Assembly: GCA_946902875.1 (NCBI GenBank)
Contig: OX336343.1
Span: forward strand, 19,453,596-19,517,595
DNA from: Nematopogon swammerdamellus
Lineage: Eukaryota; Arthropoda; Insecta; Lepidoptera; Adelidae
Length of the DNA: 64,000 bases
Reading direction: 5' to 3'
In this document: positions 11,049-20,800 of the stretch, piece by piece
Layout: each line of letters opens with the position of its first letter
Position numbering within the stretch: the stretch's first letter is position 1
Position numbers and translations under genes: made by a program
The notes under the pieces: generated by a model
What the model saw: only the letters and a program-made list of their open reading frames with translations
What the model was told of the DNA's origin: nothing
Databases searched by the model: none

Positions 11049-12596
11049 ATGTATCTTCTGTCTGCTGTAATTTGCAAAATGTTGTGCATGCCGCCCTAAT
11101 GTTGGTAACAAGCCAAGTGCGCCAATGTATGACGATGTCGTTTCTGGGTGTACAATTCTCCCCCGTCACTCCCCCTCCCACCGCCTCCTGTCTGTTCGAA
11201 CATGATCGATGACGCTCGCTGTCGGTAATTACCTACGCAGTTTGTTCTCGGGACTTCATCTGCCTCGACCATCACGACCATATGAAATTTCTGAAAAAAA
11301 TTAATTGTATCCTTCTGGATACTGGGGGGTAATTTGGTAAATTGAGTAAATTGACACTGTCCAAGGCGAGACGGTACAATGCTCACTTGTCATCTTCACA
11401 GGTCGGAAGTTAGTTGCGAAGCGAATGGATCTGTGTGCAACGTGGTGCATCTTTTAGCCCTTATCTAACTTGACCATCACCACAACCAAGTGTCATTGGG
11501 AGACAACGTGAGTAGGTAATCAAATCGTTCCAAGTCCAAAATGAGAACTTGATAAGAATTCAACTTGATAAAGTATTTAAGGAAATCAAACCGAAATATT
11601 CTATAACAGCAACAGGTGAGTTTATTAGCTCGCTGTATTCTTTACAAACTAACCTCTGGGATGTGGTTAGGGTTACTATAAGTCAGGGTCTGTCCGGGCA
11701 AGTTCGGATTTTTGGCCTTCAGTGCGTGCTTTGTCCGGATTATTCATCTGTCCGGACTTCTTTAAGTTGTTTGCACCATGTAGGTAGACCTAACACAATT
11801 GCGATGTTCCGAGTACCTACATTTTGTGATACAAAAATGTCCGGACTTCTTCATTAATGTCGGGCTTTTCATCTGGACTTTCTCAAATTTCGATATGGTA
11901 ATCCTGGATGTGGGAGAGCTGTACGGGGGTGGACAATTTAGTTTTCTTTTTCCAATGATGCGAAGTTGCCTACGTAGGTAGCTAACTTCACACGGCGTCT
12001 TTTCTTGAAGCAAAATATCTAACCTGGAACCACAACAAAATTTTATAACCAATTAAAAATCCGGTGAATTGCGTGCCAAGGCTTTCTTAATACTTCGTAT
12101 AAAATTCAAAATGAAACGCTATAAGCGGACTAATTAAATTAAATATACTATATAATGTATTAAGAACATGTATTATACATAGGCATACATACATATCACA
12201 CACGCTCAATCCCGACAATCGGGGTAAGCAGAGTAATCGTATTATCTAACATTAAAACATACATACCTACACCCGAACTGGCTCTACCACAGTCAACGAT
12301 TTATTTATCTATCGCTCTACTCTTCTCGAAGATGTCCTAGTTTCGTAGGGATCCCGTCATCCGGTTCGTCTCGTCAATCTTCTAGCTTGGCTGGCGTGCA
12401 GCGCGGAGCGGCGCCGATCACTCATTCCCATTAGCGGAGACGATTTCCCTTTCACTAGAGATTACTCTCTGATTGTAATACCGTGAGACCTTCAGGAGAC
12501 GAGATTTTTCAGGTTTCAGCCTGGCTCGTTAAGTTCTAAAATAATGAACGAAAATTAAGTACGCGCGAAACGGGAAATACGGCAGTGTTAGTTGGT
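11049..12596. other. no gene recognised
   Basis: The frames are short and show no domain. The reverse complement of the family C end (GTAAGCAGAGTAATCG) occurs at about 12190-12240. A moderately GC-rich patch at 12350-12500 shows no splice-flanked coding frame that I could support. Confidence 0.45.
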
Positions 12597-12830
12597 TTTT
12601 AGGGTTCCGTATCCGTCGTCGTCTGGGCCCCTATTACTAAGCCTACGCCGTCTGTCTGTCTGTCTGTCTGTCCGTCCGAGAGCTGTATCCTTGAACCGTA
12701 ATAAGTAACCCGTTGAAATTTTCACAGAATATGTGTTATTATGGCCGATATAACAACATATAATAAAAATAAGAAAACGTAAAAAAAATCACGAGTGTCC
12801 CCATATAAGAAACTAAAAAGTGTATGCGCG
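12597..12830 (-). repeat. microsatellite-ended interspersed repeat, reverse
   Basis: It contains AGGGTTCCGTATCC, a (GTCT)n run at 12648-12675 and TTCACAGAATATGTGTTATTA, which are the reverse complements of the module at 1790-2046. Confidence 0.7.
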
Positions 12831-12922
12831 CCATCTACCGATAGCATTTCATAAAATACGCCATACGTAGATGGCGTGAGTGACGCTGACCATGATATGG
12901 CGATCCTCGGTGCGCGAGGCTG

Positions 12923-13110
12923 ATACAGATGTTTTATCTCACGATCGCGGGTGAGCCACGCTTGTGTTCACTATCGTGCACACTGTCTTTGTCTGCGTAA
13001 GCTCGGGAGCGCTACCTGCGCGCTAACGCTACACACACAGGAGCGCGTGTCTATACGCATTACAACTACAAGTATGGCTCACCCGCGCTCGTGAAATAAA
13101 ACATCTGTAT
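12923..13110. mobile_element. foldback element with 36-bp arms
   Basis: ATACAGATGTTTTATCTCAC...GGGTGAGCCA at the left is mirrored by TGGCTCACCC...AAACATCTGTAT at the right, with three to four mismatches. The interior is GC-rich (AGCGCTACCTGCGCGCTAACG). It has no coding frame. A SINE tail piece (CCTCCGACTCAG, ACCATACCGGATTACATAAAA) follows at 13113-13182. Confidence 0.75.
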
Positions 13111-13267
13111 TGGCTGGTCGGAGCATGTGCTTTGGCCCCTCCGACTCAGTCAACCATACCGGATTACATAAAAAAAAATTTCAGCCCGTACCAGATAATA
13201 TCAAGAAGGACCACATTATTATGTTACAGGAAAGCACGCTAATATTGTAATTTGTGTATTGTTGCAG

Positions 13268-13465
13268 TGGGTGGTATGTCGCGCGGCGGCGCTGGCGGGG
13301 GCAAGGGGGCGACAGCGAAGCGCGTGCCGCCGCCCGCGGTGCCCGGCGACGCGTTCTCCACGCCGCAGCACCGCCACTCGGGCTCCAGCTTCGGCTCGCA
13401 GGGCTACGCCTCTAGCGAGGACCAGGGCTACCCGCAGCCACCAGACACGCCCTCGCACACTAGAG
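13268..13465 (+). CDS. ckn: caskin exon a (first visible), Ser/Gly-rich
   Basis: The acceptor is TTGTTGCAG and the donor is GTGAGAGC. It enters with 2 nt of a split codon and leaves with 1 nt, and its 66-codon span is open. It encodes GGMSRGGAGGGKGATAKR, a proline/alanine stretch, then SGSSFGSQGYASSEDQG, a phosphosite-like serine-rich motif, and ends HTR. GC content is far above the flanking introns. It contains an internal Met, but the reading frame and the acceptor indicate an internal exon. The upstream exon must end in phase 1 and was not found in 1-13267. Confidence 0.82.
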
Positions 13466-13547
13466 GTGAGAGCTGACACGGTATCACCAGCTCCGGCAGG
13501 GATAGGGTGTGATGGCTGACATCACACGGCTGGAGCAGACAATCAGT

Positions 13548-13737
13548 ACTAACCTAATCACGAGATTTAACTTACACCGCGTACTTACTACGCTACGCCG
13601 CCGTGTTCTCCGCATCATTTTGTATGGAGAAACGGAGCAGCGCCTCTAGTGATAGATTTGCGAACTTCGTTTCTACATACAAAATGATGCGAAGAACACG
13701 GCGTAGCGTAGTAGGTTAAATCTCGTGATTAGTGTAC
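13548..13737. mobile_element. foldback element, CCTAATCACGAG family, copy 1
   Basis: The long inverted arms start CCTAATCACGAGATTTAAC and end GTTAAATCTCGTGATTAG, with inner blocks CTACGCTACGCC, GTGTTCTCCGCATCATTTTG and TCCATACAAAATGATGC mirrored. Two more copies lie at 25842-26187. Ends flanked by GTAC/TA suggest a Tc1-mariner type miniature element. It starts about 80 bp after caskin exon a. Confidence 0.82.
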
Positions 13738-13756
13738 TGACGCGGTACTCTTGAAA

Positions 13757-14172
13757 GTGGCGGTTGGCCGAGTAGTTTGGGCATCGGCTTCTCATGCGAG
13801 AGGTCCGAGGTTCGAATCCGGTCTGCGTGCATCAATGAGTTTATTCTGACGAAACAATTTCGTGCATACCATACACCTGCTGCTTCACCGTTCGGAACCG
13901 GTGTAAAACTGTAGGTCCCTTCCCTTGGCCCTTAGTGAGGGTAGGCTCAAATTGTAGCCGACTGGGTTGCTACTACCGTACTGGATGTAAGATGGCCGCA
14001 TAGCAGCCTCGCTTGTATTCTCCTCTAGTCCAGTATAGTCAACAATCCAGGGAAATCTCTCCGGTATGGCACCTACCTTCTCGGAGATGATATTGGCTGA
14101 TCGGAGCATGGTCTGACCTCTCTCTCTGGTCCCTCTGACTCACCCGCCAATACCGGATTATATAAAAAAAAA
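13757..14172 (+). mobile_element. tRNA-headed SINE, full length
   Basis: The head has GGTTGGCCGAGTAGTTTGGG (A box) and GGTTCGAATCC (B box), so it is tRNA-derived. It is followed by GAGTTTATTCTGACGAAA, a CCGTTCGGAACCGGTGTAAAA block, the shared body and the CATACCGGA tail with ATAAAAAAAAA. Other copies are at 32263 (-), 44648 (-), 53936 and 57060. Confidence 0.87.
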
Positions 14173-14389
14173 TCCGATTGTAATACAAAAGGGGGCGTAA
14201 AAAGTAAAAGAGGCAGCATACGACGTTCGTAATGGATATTGTGCGGACCACCCGATTACCGTGGACACCGTTAGCCATCTACTTAGCAAAAGAATGAACA
14301 ATAGCAGGTTCTATCTAGGATAGAAAGCGCAGGTCAGTTTATGTATGTTCCAATGAAAAGCATGTTAAGGATTAAAAATTTTTTATATT

Positions 14390-14600
14390 TTTTTTTATGG
14401 AAACTGACACGGTTGGCTACATCACCTACAACATCCGTGCGTGATGTCAGCCCATAACACCGGGTGAACTAGGTGCCGTGTCAGTGCTTCCCTTCATTTC
14501 ATGTCTGCCACACTGAACTGGACGGAAAACACGAACTATACGCCGGGCGGGATAAACCCTACCACCTAGTAAGGTAAGAAGAGAAGGTACCCACAGTTTA
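14390..14600 (-). repeat. SINE body and tail, - strand
   Basis: Poly-T near 14390 is followed by the reverse complement of the SINE tail and body down to CCCGCCCGGCG and CCTTCTTACC. It has no head. It abuts a + strand SINE piece, making a head-to-head inverted pair. Confidence 0.8.
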
Positions 14601-14813
14601 AACGTTGGTCGAAACGGCTATGTAAATAGTTTGTGTTTTCCGCCTAGTTCAGTGTAGCCGGCACGACCGAAGGGAAGCACTGACATGGCACCTAGTTCAC
14701 CCGGTGTTATGGGCTGACATCACGGATGTCGTAGGTTATGTAGCCAACCGTGCCAGTTTCCATAAAAAAAAAAAGTTTTACGTAGAATCCGAACCACGGT
14801 CAGCCTCCAACGG
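14598..14813 (+). repeat. SINE tail running up to caskin exon b
   Basis: The + strand tail from AACGTTGGTCGAAACGGC to poly-A at 14763-14774 is followed by a reversed scrap of the SINE head (TTTTACGTAGAATCCGAACC). The scrap ends about 30 bp before the exon b acceptor, so most of the local intron next to the splice site is SINE-derived. Confidence 0.8.
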
Positions 14814-14843
14814 ATTATTTTCAAATGTGTTCCTCCACCGCAG

Positions 14844-15034
14844 ACGACCACTCCGACTACGGCAGCACAGTGAGCGGCGTGAGCGGCGTCAGCGGTGCCA
14901 GCATGGGCAAGAGCCCGGCCGGTGGTGGCACCTTCACGTTCCCGCCGCCCGCGCAGCCCCTCACACACAAGGCGGCCGTCTACTACCACCACCAGCTCGC
15001 CCTTAGCGATGACCAGGGCATCGACATGACGCAG
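14844..15034 (+). CDS. ckn: caskin exon b
   Basis: The acceptor is TCCTCCACCGCAG and the donor is GTGAGCGAC. Two leading bases complete the Asp codon begun in exon a; the exon ends in phase 0. It encodes DDHSDYGSTVSGVSGVSGAS, a Gly/Pro-rich segment, then YYHHQLALSDDQGIDMTQ. It is low-complexity and probably unstructured, a linker between the N-terminal domains and the SAM pair. A tRNA-SINE scrap begins about 50 bp after the donor. Confidence 0.85.
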
Positions 15035-15538
15035 GTGAGCGACGCACTTCAGGCTCTACTGTCCTCGGCTCTGTTCTATCTACTATAGTCCAGTGTAGCC
15101 AGCAATCCAATGAGAAGTCGGAAAGCGGCGGATGGTCGAGCTATTCTTTTAAAGTACCAGCCCCACACAACACATTTTGGATATCCAGACGAGTGTGGAT
15201 GAAATAGGCCTCACCACTGTCCCCTATTTAACCCTGGTTCAACCTAACATGAACACATGAATACAGAAACGTTCACACTGGCGTTAAGAATAACAAGCTG
15301 GGAGGGTATTCGCAAACACCTTGCACAACTAATTGTCCCTGGGCCATTATTTTATTGAAGGACTAATTTGGAAAACATTTGCAGAAATTTTTAAAGAAAT
15401 TTAAATAAATATATTTTAAATGTTTTATGTCAATTTATGATAATTATTATCTGTAGTTAGTATTACAGACATTTGCAGTGATGTTTTCTTGCTACTTCTT
15501 ATATTTATTGGCGTTTATTCAAGGAATGGTTAGGAAAA
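15035..15538. other. intron segment, no gene
   Basis: It holds a short tRNA-SINE scrap (TAGTCCAGTGTAGCCAGCAATCC near 15085-15110) and a scrap of the mosaic head (CTATTCTTTTAAAGTACC near 15140). The rest is AT-rich with no exon. Confidence 0.5.
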
Positions 15539-15543
15539 ACAAC

Positions 15544-17544
15544 AACTGCGTTACTATTTACAAAATTTAGTTTTATTGTTAGAAACATTTAGTTTGGTTG
15601 AAAACACATGACATATATAAAGTTTCAACAGTGTAGGATAATCTTATAATATTAAATCACAAATAGTATCAGTCTAATGATTTCTTTATTATTAAGTTTG
15701 CCACTGCGTTACTAAATTTTAAATTAAAATGTAAGACTTTTCGAAAATTGGACTAAATAATAATAATTTATGCTCAAGGTTTTAGGAATAGCTTCAAATA
15801 AGGTAAATAATGGATGTTATTTATGAATTTAAGGTTTTTTTTTCAATATTAATTAGCTGTATTTGCCTTTTTGTTATCAGGAAATGAGGGACAAAAAAGT
15901 AACGCAGTGGTAAAATAAGTAACACAGTGGTATGTTGACCACAGTGTTTTGTACTTTCTTCAAGTTATGCTAGCAATCATAAAGTGTTTCAAATAAAAGA
16001 AAAATTAAGAAAATTCTACGATAAATTATAAACATGAAATAATAAAAAAAAATCAGAAAATCACTGCTTAATACCTAGACATATTTTTCAAAAAAGTTCA
16101 TTCTATCATCTTGACCACAGGATTTTGTACTTTCTTCAAGTTATATTAACAATCACAATGTGTTTCAAATAAAAGAAAAATTCAGAAAATTCTGCGATAA
16201 ATTATAAACATAATTTTTTTTTCTTTCTTTTTTCGACGTTTCTTCTTTGCAATCTTGCATTTGCGTTTAGCAGATCTATCTTCCCTCTCTGTTACGTCTT
16301 TTGCGAGTTTTTTATTTGTAGCATGGTAGCGTTCAAGATGCTTTCTTTTAGCTTCAGCATTCATCACTGGATTCTCTTTTAATCTTTGCCTATAACGCCG
16401 TTGTTTCTCAGCCGGTGTTAGAGCCATCGCGTTCCAAGTCTTGCACTATAACAAAATAATACTCAAATGTAATATTTGTGCCATAAAATGTGTGATTTTG
16501 TGTTGAAAAAAAAACCCTCTGACCTTTTAAAAGGGAAAAATAATACCCGTTTAGTTACTTAAAGGCGTGGTAGGACTGCACAGCTCTGAGCTTTATTTGA
16601 TTTACTTAGTAGTCCCCCGACGCCGTTAAGTAACTAAACGAAAATTCTTTTTTCCTTTTAAAAAAATAGTTTTTTTTTATTTGTAATAAAAAAAAATTCA
16701 AGCTTTTTAGAGACGTAATCTTTTAATTACTTCATTATAAACATAGCTAAGAACCATCCCTATTACACCATCGGGTCATCCGTTTGAGAGCTATGAGGCC
16801 ACAGACCGACATACAGATCACAGATACACAGATACACATGTTAAACTTATAACATTCCTCTTTTTTGTCGAGGGTTAAATATAAGGAAAACCACTGCGTT
16901 ACTAAAGCTACAACTGCGTTACTTCGTGCAGTAACGCAGTGTAGTGGTAACGCAGTTGTAAAAATTAAACATATTTGATTTTTTTACTTAAGTGGATACA
17001 TATTCGAAACAAATTATGATCTCATAAAAAATTTTACTAATTATAACATACTTTGCATTAAATAAAGTGATCAATATCTAGAAAACTCACCGTCAGTCGC
17101 CGGTAACTCAGCGGTCCCACAATAAACACACGCTCCTCTCTCCGGGACTCTCGTGCGACTGGCTTCGTCAGTTTCACCGCCCCGCGCACGTTCCCCCTCT
17201 CCAATATGAATTCATAGGCGGTCAAACGATCTTAGAAGTAAAGATATGAAAAAATATTGATTTAAGGTTCACATTCCTACGGTAACACTGGGTAGGTGTA
17301 TTTTTGCATGGCAACGGGGACACGGGGAGTAATATTTAATTTTTCATAAAAGGTTGTGGTAAAAACATACTTATTAGCGTTCAAGTAAAGTTCAAACAAT
17401 GACGTATTACTTAAAAAAAAATTATACATTGATGCCATGAACATTTCCAGAGCAAATTAAGTTTATATGTAGTGACTCGCTTAGAAGGACAGGCAATTTT
17501 TATAGGAAAAACAACTGCGTTACTTAGAAGAACAACTGTGTTAC
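15544..17544. repeat. cluster of ACTGCGTTAC motifs
   Basis: The motif ACTGCGTTAC, or its complement GTAACGCAGT, occurs at 15544, 15702, 15899, 15919 (variant), 16892, 16912, 16931, 16947, 17513 and 17533 (variant). Three pairs are exactly 20 bp apart. No other region of the window shows it. The zone also holds a 100-bp direct duplication (15939-16045 and 16114-16216) and a small basic ORF on the - strand. It could be a mobile element with subterminal transposase-binding repeats. Confidence 0.7.
16182..16427 (-). CDS. small Arg/Lys-rich protein, probably element-encoded
   Basis: This is an 81-residue ORF beginning MALTPAEKQRRYRQRLKENP, followed by a Lys/Arg-rich helix and a run of basic residues up to the stop. 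The opening is like the basic N-terminal module of uncharacterised, multi-copy arthropod proteins; the link is from memory and not verified. The C-terminus is cut by the 100-bp duplication described above. It lies inside the ACTGCGTTAC zone, so it probably belongs to a degraded element rather than being a host gene. It is antisense to caskin, within an intron. Confidence 0.4.
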   Translation of the reverse strand: MALTPAEKQRRYRQRLKENPVMNAEAKRKHLERYHATNKKLAKDVTEREDRSAKRKCKIAKKKRRKKKEKKIMFIIYRRIF

Positions 17545-17794
17545 CGTTATTTGCTAATAAATATAGTATTTTACTTAAATTCATACATTTATCTGGGACA
17601 TATTTCTTATTCGGTAGCTACTAATAGCTGTTTTATTTTTTCATTTGCCTGTTTTACCAACGAAATCGCCTTTGCTTAAAGGGGACCGATTATTGTTGCC
17701 TAAATAAAATAATAGCCCCCCTGTCTTTCGTTGGCCAGCTACCAACCAACAGGTGTGGCGTGGTGAGACACGCTGCCCATAAACAAATATACTG

Positions 17795-18100
17795 TTTTAT
17801 CGGTGCTACTATGGCCGCTGCTCTGACGAAATTGCTTCACTTATCCCTCCTCCTCCTGTTCGCCTTTGCCAAACCCGCCATACTCATACGGAACACCCCT
17901 TTGTAGTGGACAGAAGAGTTCTTCGAACTGCACGATTCTCTAAATCGTTCTTGTGCCGCACTGCAAAGGTGTGGAACGGGCTTCCGGGGAATATATTTCC
18001 CCACTCCTACAATCCACGGATCTTCAAATCGCGGGTTAATAACCTTTCCCCAGCGACATTAGTCCACCTCCGAGCCGCACTGGCACCTCCTCGGGGGTGA
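17795..18100 (+). pseudogene. LINE reverse transcriptase C-terminus (Jockey/CR1-like)
   Basis: An open frame reads FYRCYYGRCSDEIASLIPPP, then HPFVVDRRVLRTARFS, KVWNGLPGNIFPHSYNPRIF and ends APPRG-stop. The pattern FYRYYHG...RTARFSKSFL...VWNGLP..IFP is the usual C-terminal tail after the polymerase domain of Jockey/CR1-group LINEs. It is 5' truncated, as is typical. The same family occurs reversed at 43309-43925. Confidence 0.8.
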
Positions 18101-18187
18101 AATTAGTGCTGCGCCTAAGGCTGCAACCTCGGGCACAGCCACCTAGTTCGGAAGCAATATAAAAAAATTATATATAAGGTCTTTCAT

Positions 18188-18402
18188 TAGTAGGTAACTT
18201 TACGCTAAGGGGTGTATGCACGGTGTATCAGATACTGATCACGTTCCCATACCAGTTTTTTTTTACGATATAAAAAACCTACTCCTAAAATTTAATACGT
18301 AAAGTGCGCGAAGTAGATTTTTTATATCGTAAAAAAAAATTGGTATGGGAACGTGATCAGTATCTGATACACATACACCCCTTAGCGTAGCGTTACCTAC
18401 TA
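18188..18402. mobile_element. foldback element with about 80-bp arms
   Basis: The left arm starts TAGTAGGTAAC and contains GCTAAGGGGTGTATG, GTATCAGATACTGATCACG and TTCCCATACCAG. The right arm repeats these inverted and ends GTTACCTACTA. The loop is about 45 bp. It ends 67 bp before caskin exon c. Confidence 0.83.
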
Positions 18403-18469
18403 TTGAAATACCTATCATTTGTAACTTCCCACAAAAATGTACTAAGAAAATGTATGCGACAAACTGCAG

Positions 18470-18661
18470 AGTCCCGGCCGAGACAGTCCCGGGTCGTCGT
18501 CCGGCTCGGCGGGGTCCGGGTCGCGGCACTCGTCCGCCTCGCTGGACAGCGGACGAGCCTCTGGCCGTCTGCCGCCCCCGCACACGCACCACCATCACGC
18601 GCCGTGCCTCTGCAGCGACCACGCGGACAGAGTGCGCGCCATGATGACGCAGGGACTGCCG
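18470..18661 (+). CDS. ckn: caskin exon c
   Basis: The acceptor is CAAACTGCAG and the donor is GTGAGTTG; it has 64 codons in phase 0 at both ends. It encodes SPGRDSPGSSSGSAGSGSRH, SSASLDSGRASGRLPPP, a His cluster (HTHHHHAP), a Cys pair (CLCSD) and DRVRAMMTQGLP. The serine-rich RHSSASLDSGR stretch is a known feature just before the caskin SAM domains. The opposite strand is also open for 179 codons here, which I take as a GC-rich shadow. Confidence 0.85.
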
Positions 18662-18847
18662 GTGAGTTGGCAGACAACTGACATACATAAGCTTCCTTGT
18701 TGGAAAAGTTTTTGGGAAGTGGACGTTTTGGGAAGTGGACATTTTGGGAAGTGAACGTTTTGGGAAGTGGTCCTTAAGAGCCGAATGGGTTTGAGCGAGC
18801 AATCACTAAGTAGACCAAATTGGAGGATAGGCCCAGACTCCATTTAA

Positions 18848-19155
18848 TTTTTTTTATATGGTTGGCTACATCACCTACATCATCCGTGATGTTAGCCTTG
18901 GTGAACAAGGTGCCATGTCAGTGCTTCCATTCGGCCGTGCGGGCTACACTGAACTGGACGGAAAACACGAACTACTATTTACATACTTAGCCGTTTCAAC
19001 CGACCTATTCAGTGCGGTGATACCAACCCGGGTCGGTTAAATTCTACCACCTAGTAAGGTAAGTAGGGACAGTTTTACGTGGAATCCGAACCACGATCAA
19101 CCTCCAACGTTCGAGCGATTACCCATCCATCCACTGACCGCGCCCAGGTGTGCTT
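18848..19155 (-). repeat. composite SINE, partly degraded
   Basis: The reverse complement carries the tail, the body, the GTGGTTCGGATTCC B-box-like site and a damaged 5S-like head (GGGTAATCGCTCGAACG). The outer A-box part is missing. Confidence 0.78.
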
Positions 19156-19279
19156 ATGATCCGACCGACATACAGTCGAATTGTGAGAAGGAGAAATTAT
19201 CCTCTGTTTGCCAACTAAGAAAAAGGCTAAATGCTATTCGTGGAATATTCCTTAACTAACTTTTGTTAATCGCGAACAG

Positions 19280-19492
19280 GACCATGACATAATCCACGCG
19301 TGGCTAGCGGACCTGCAGCTGGAAGAGTACGCCGGTCTGTTCGCGGCGGCCGGCTACGACTTGGCAACCATGACGCGGATGACGCCCGAGGACCTCACCG
19401 CCATCGGCATCAAGAAACCCAACCACAGGAAGCGGCTCAAGGCCGAGATAGCCAACCTGAGTGTGCCGGACAACTTGCCTGATTATATACCG
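19280..19492 (+). CDS. ckn: caskin exon d, SAM domain 1
   Basis: The acceptor is CGCGAACAG and the donor is GTTTGTTC; it has 71 codons in phase 0. It encodes the first SAM domain almost whole: IIHAWLADLQLEEYAGLFAA, GYDLATMTRMTPEDLTAIGI, KKPNHRKRLKAEIANL. The helix pattern W-L-x-L-x-L-E-E-Y, the mid-loop TPEDL-x-x-IGI and the C-terminal KRLKAEI helix are diagnostic. SAM domains of caskins form helical polymers in vertebrates. It ends NLPDYIP, the linker to SAM 2. Confidence 0.93.
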
Positions 19493-19526
19493 GTTTGTTC
19501 ATCCTTCTTTACATGAATATTTGGTA

Positions 19527-19866
19527 GTGTGTTGGCCCGGTAGGTACTTAATAAGAATAGCCCTACTGCATCTCTCCCCATGCATGTCGTAAAAGGCGAC
19601 TAAGGGATAAGGACAAGATGCCGTGCATACGGGCGACAGGCTGGCCGCCTCTCACCTTAGCAGGGTGTTTCCACCGAATCAGGCAGCAAGGTGCGCCTTC
19701 ATGCCTTATTTGCTGCCTGATCCGAGTTGTCTTGTCCGAATACTTTGCTAAACGTGGTGGTCGGTGTTGTGCTGTTATTTACCAGAATACTTGTAGCACA
19801 ACACCGATTACTCTGCTTACCCTTAATGTCGGGATACGGCTTGTGGTGTGTATGTATGTATGGACA
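19527..19866 (+). repeat. repeat family C, near full length
   Basis: Same order as the copy at 10477, from GTGTTGGCCCGGTA to GCTTACCCTTAATGTCGGG and a GTATGTATGTATGG end. It starts 34 bp after the caskin exon d donor. Confidence 0.78.
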
Positions 19867-19974
19867 GATAGTGCGTGCGACGACAGGAGCTAGCTCCACT
19901 GTCACTGAGACCCTTTCATATTTCAATAGGTCAAAATGATAACTTGGTGTTGACTATTCCTTTCCATTCCACTA

Positions 19975-20446
19975 CAGGGGCGCCGACTTTTAGAAATCCT
20001 CGTGGGTGCTCATGCAAATTTTTTTTTTACATCATCGTGTTGACTTCCACTGCTGGACATCCCCTACGCTTCTCCAATTTTTCTCTAATTCGCCCAGCAC
20101 CTGGCAGCATGGATTCGCAAACATTCGCACAATGTTTTGCATTTCACGCCGCATTTACACATTCGCACCAATGTACCTGTAGTGCTCCTATATTCTTTTG
20201 CATGCATGGTATACATAATACAATAATACAGGAGTGCTATAATGTTCGTTATTTCGCCGCGCTGCTCGTGCGAATGTGTAAATGCGGCCGCTAAAAGGCT
20301 TGTAGGAAGGAAATGAAGCTCTTTTATCGTAGCTCAAATCCGATTACCGATAAGTTTTTATATCTATCGTCGTGGGTGCTCCGCACCCACTACTCACCGC
20401 TCGTGGGTGCTGGAGCCCCCGAGCACCCACGGAGTCGGCGCCTATG
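19975..20446. mobile_element. non-autonomous hAT-type element, copy 2
   Basis: It has the same ends as 291-764 (CAGGGGCGCCGACT...AGTCGGCGCCTATG). It is flanked by a perfect 8-bp duplication TTCCACTA (19967-19974 and 20447-20454). The interior is aligned throughout with copy 1, including the RTE-like piece CCACTGCTGGACAT and the CGTGGGTGCTCCGCACCC end block. Confidence 0.9.
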
Positions 20447-20689
20447 TTCCACTACATTATATTCTGACTCATTCACTATACATGCAGCTCGTCTGTGGAA
20501 CCAGCTCCCTGTCAATCTCTCTTCTTCCATTCACACGTTCAAAATTCTTTTAAAGAAGCACTTTTTGTCATCGTAATTTCTCTGATCCAAAGCTATGTCT
20601 CTCATGTTCAGAGTTAGTAAACACATAATATGTAAAAAACTAGGTATATTTAGTATATCTTATGTATAATATATCTGGTATACAGGATG

Positions 20690-20800
20690 TTGTAATGGCC
20701 AGTACATTAATTTCGCCAGCGACTCATGATTTTCCGAGTGAATAAAGTTTTTCTCTAAAGTGTCTAGTTTTTGAAATCTTTTAAATTTTTTTTTTCGTCA
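20690..20800 (-). repeat. one end of a DNA element like 58650-59109
   Basis: It begins TACAGGATGTTGTAATGGCC and continues ATTAATTTCGCCAGC, then TTTTCCGAG, then AAAGTGTCTAGTTTT, matching the reversed right end of the 58650-59109 element. The partner end is not visible nearby. Confidence 0.6.

Noticed and set aside
11096..11386. 96-codon - strand frame
   Set aside because: No recognisable motif or exon signals; the length is within chance for this composition.
18263..18802. 179-codon open frame on the - strand over caskin exon c
   Set aside because: It is antisense to a well-supported GC-rich exon; its codons mirror the Ser/Gly/His-rich coding strand and it runs into the foldback element at 18188-18402.
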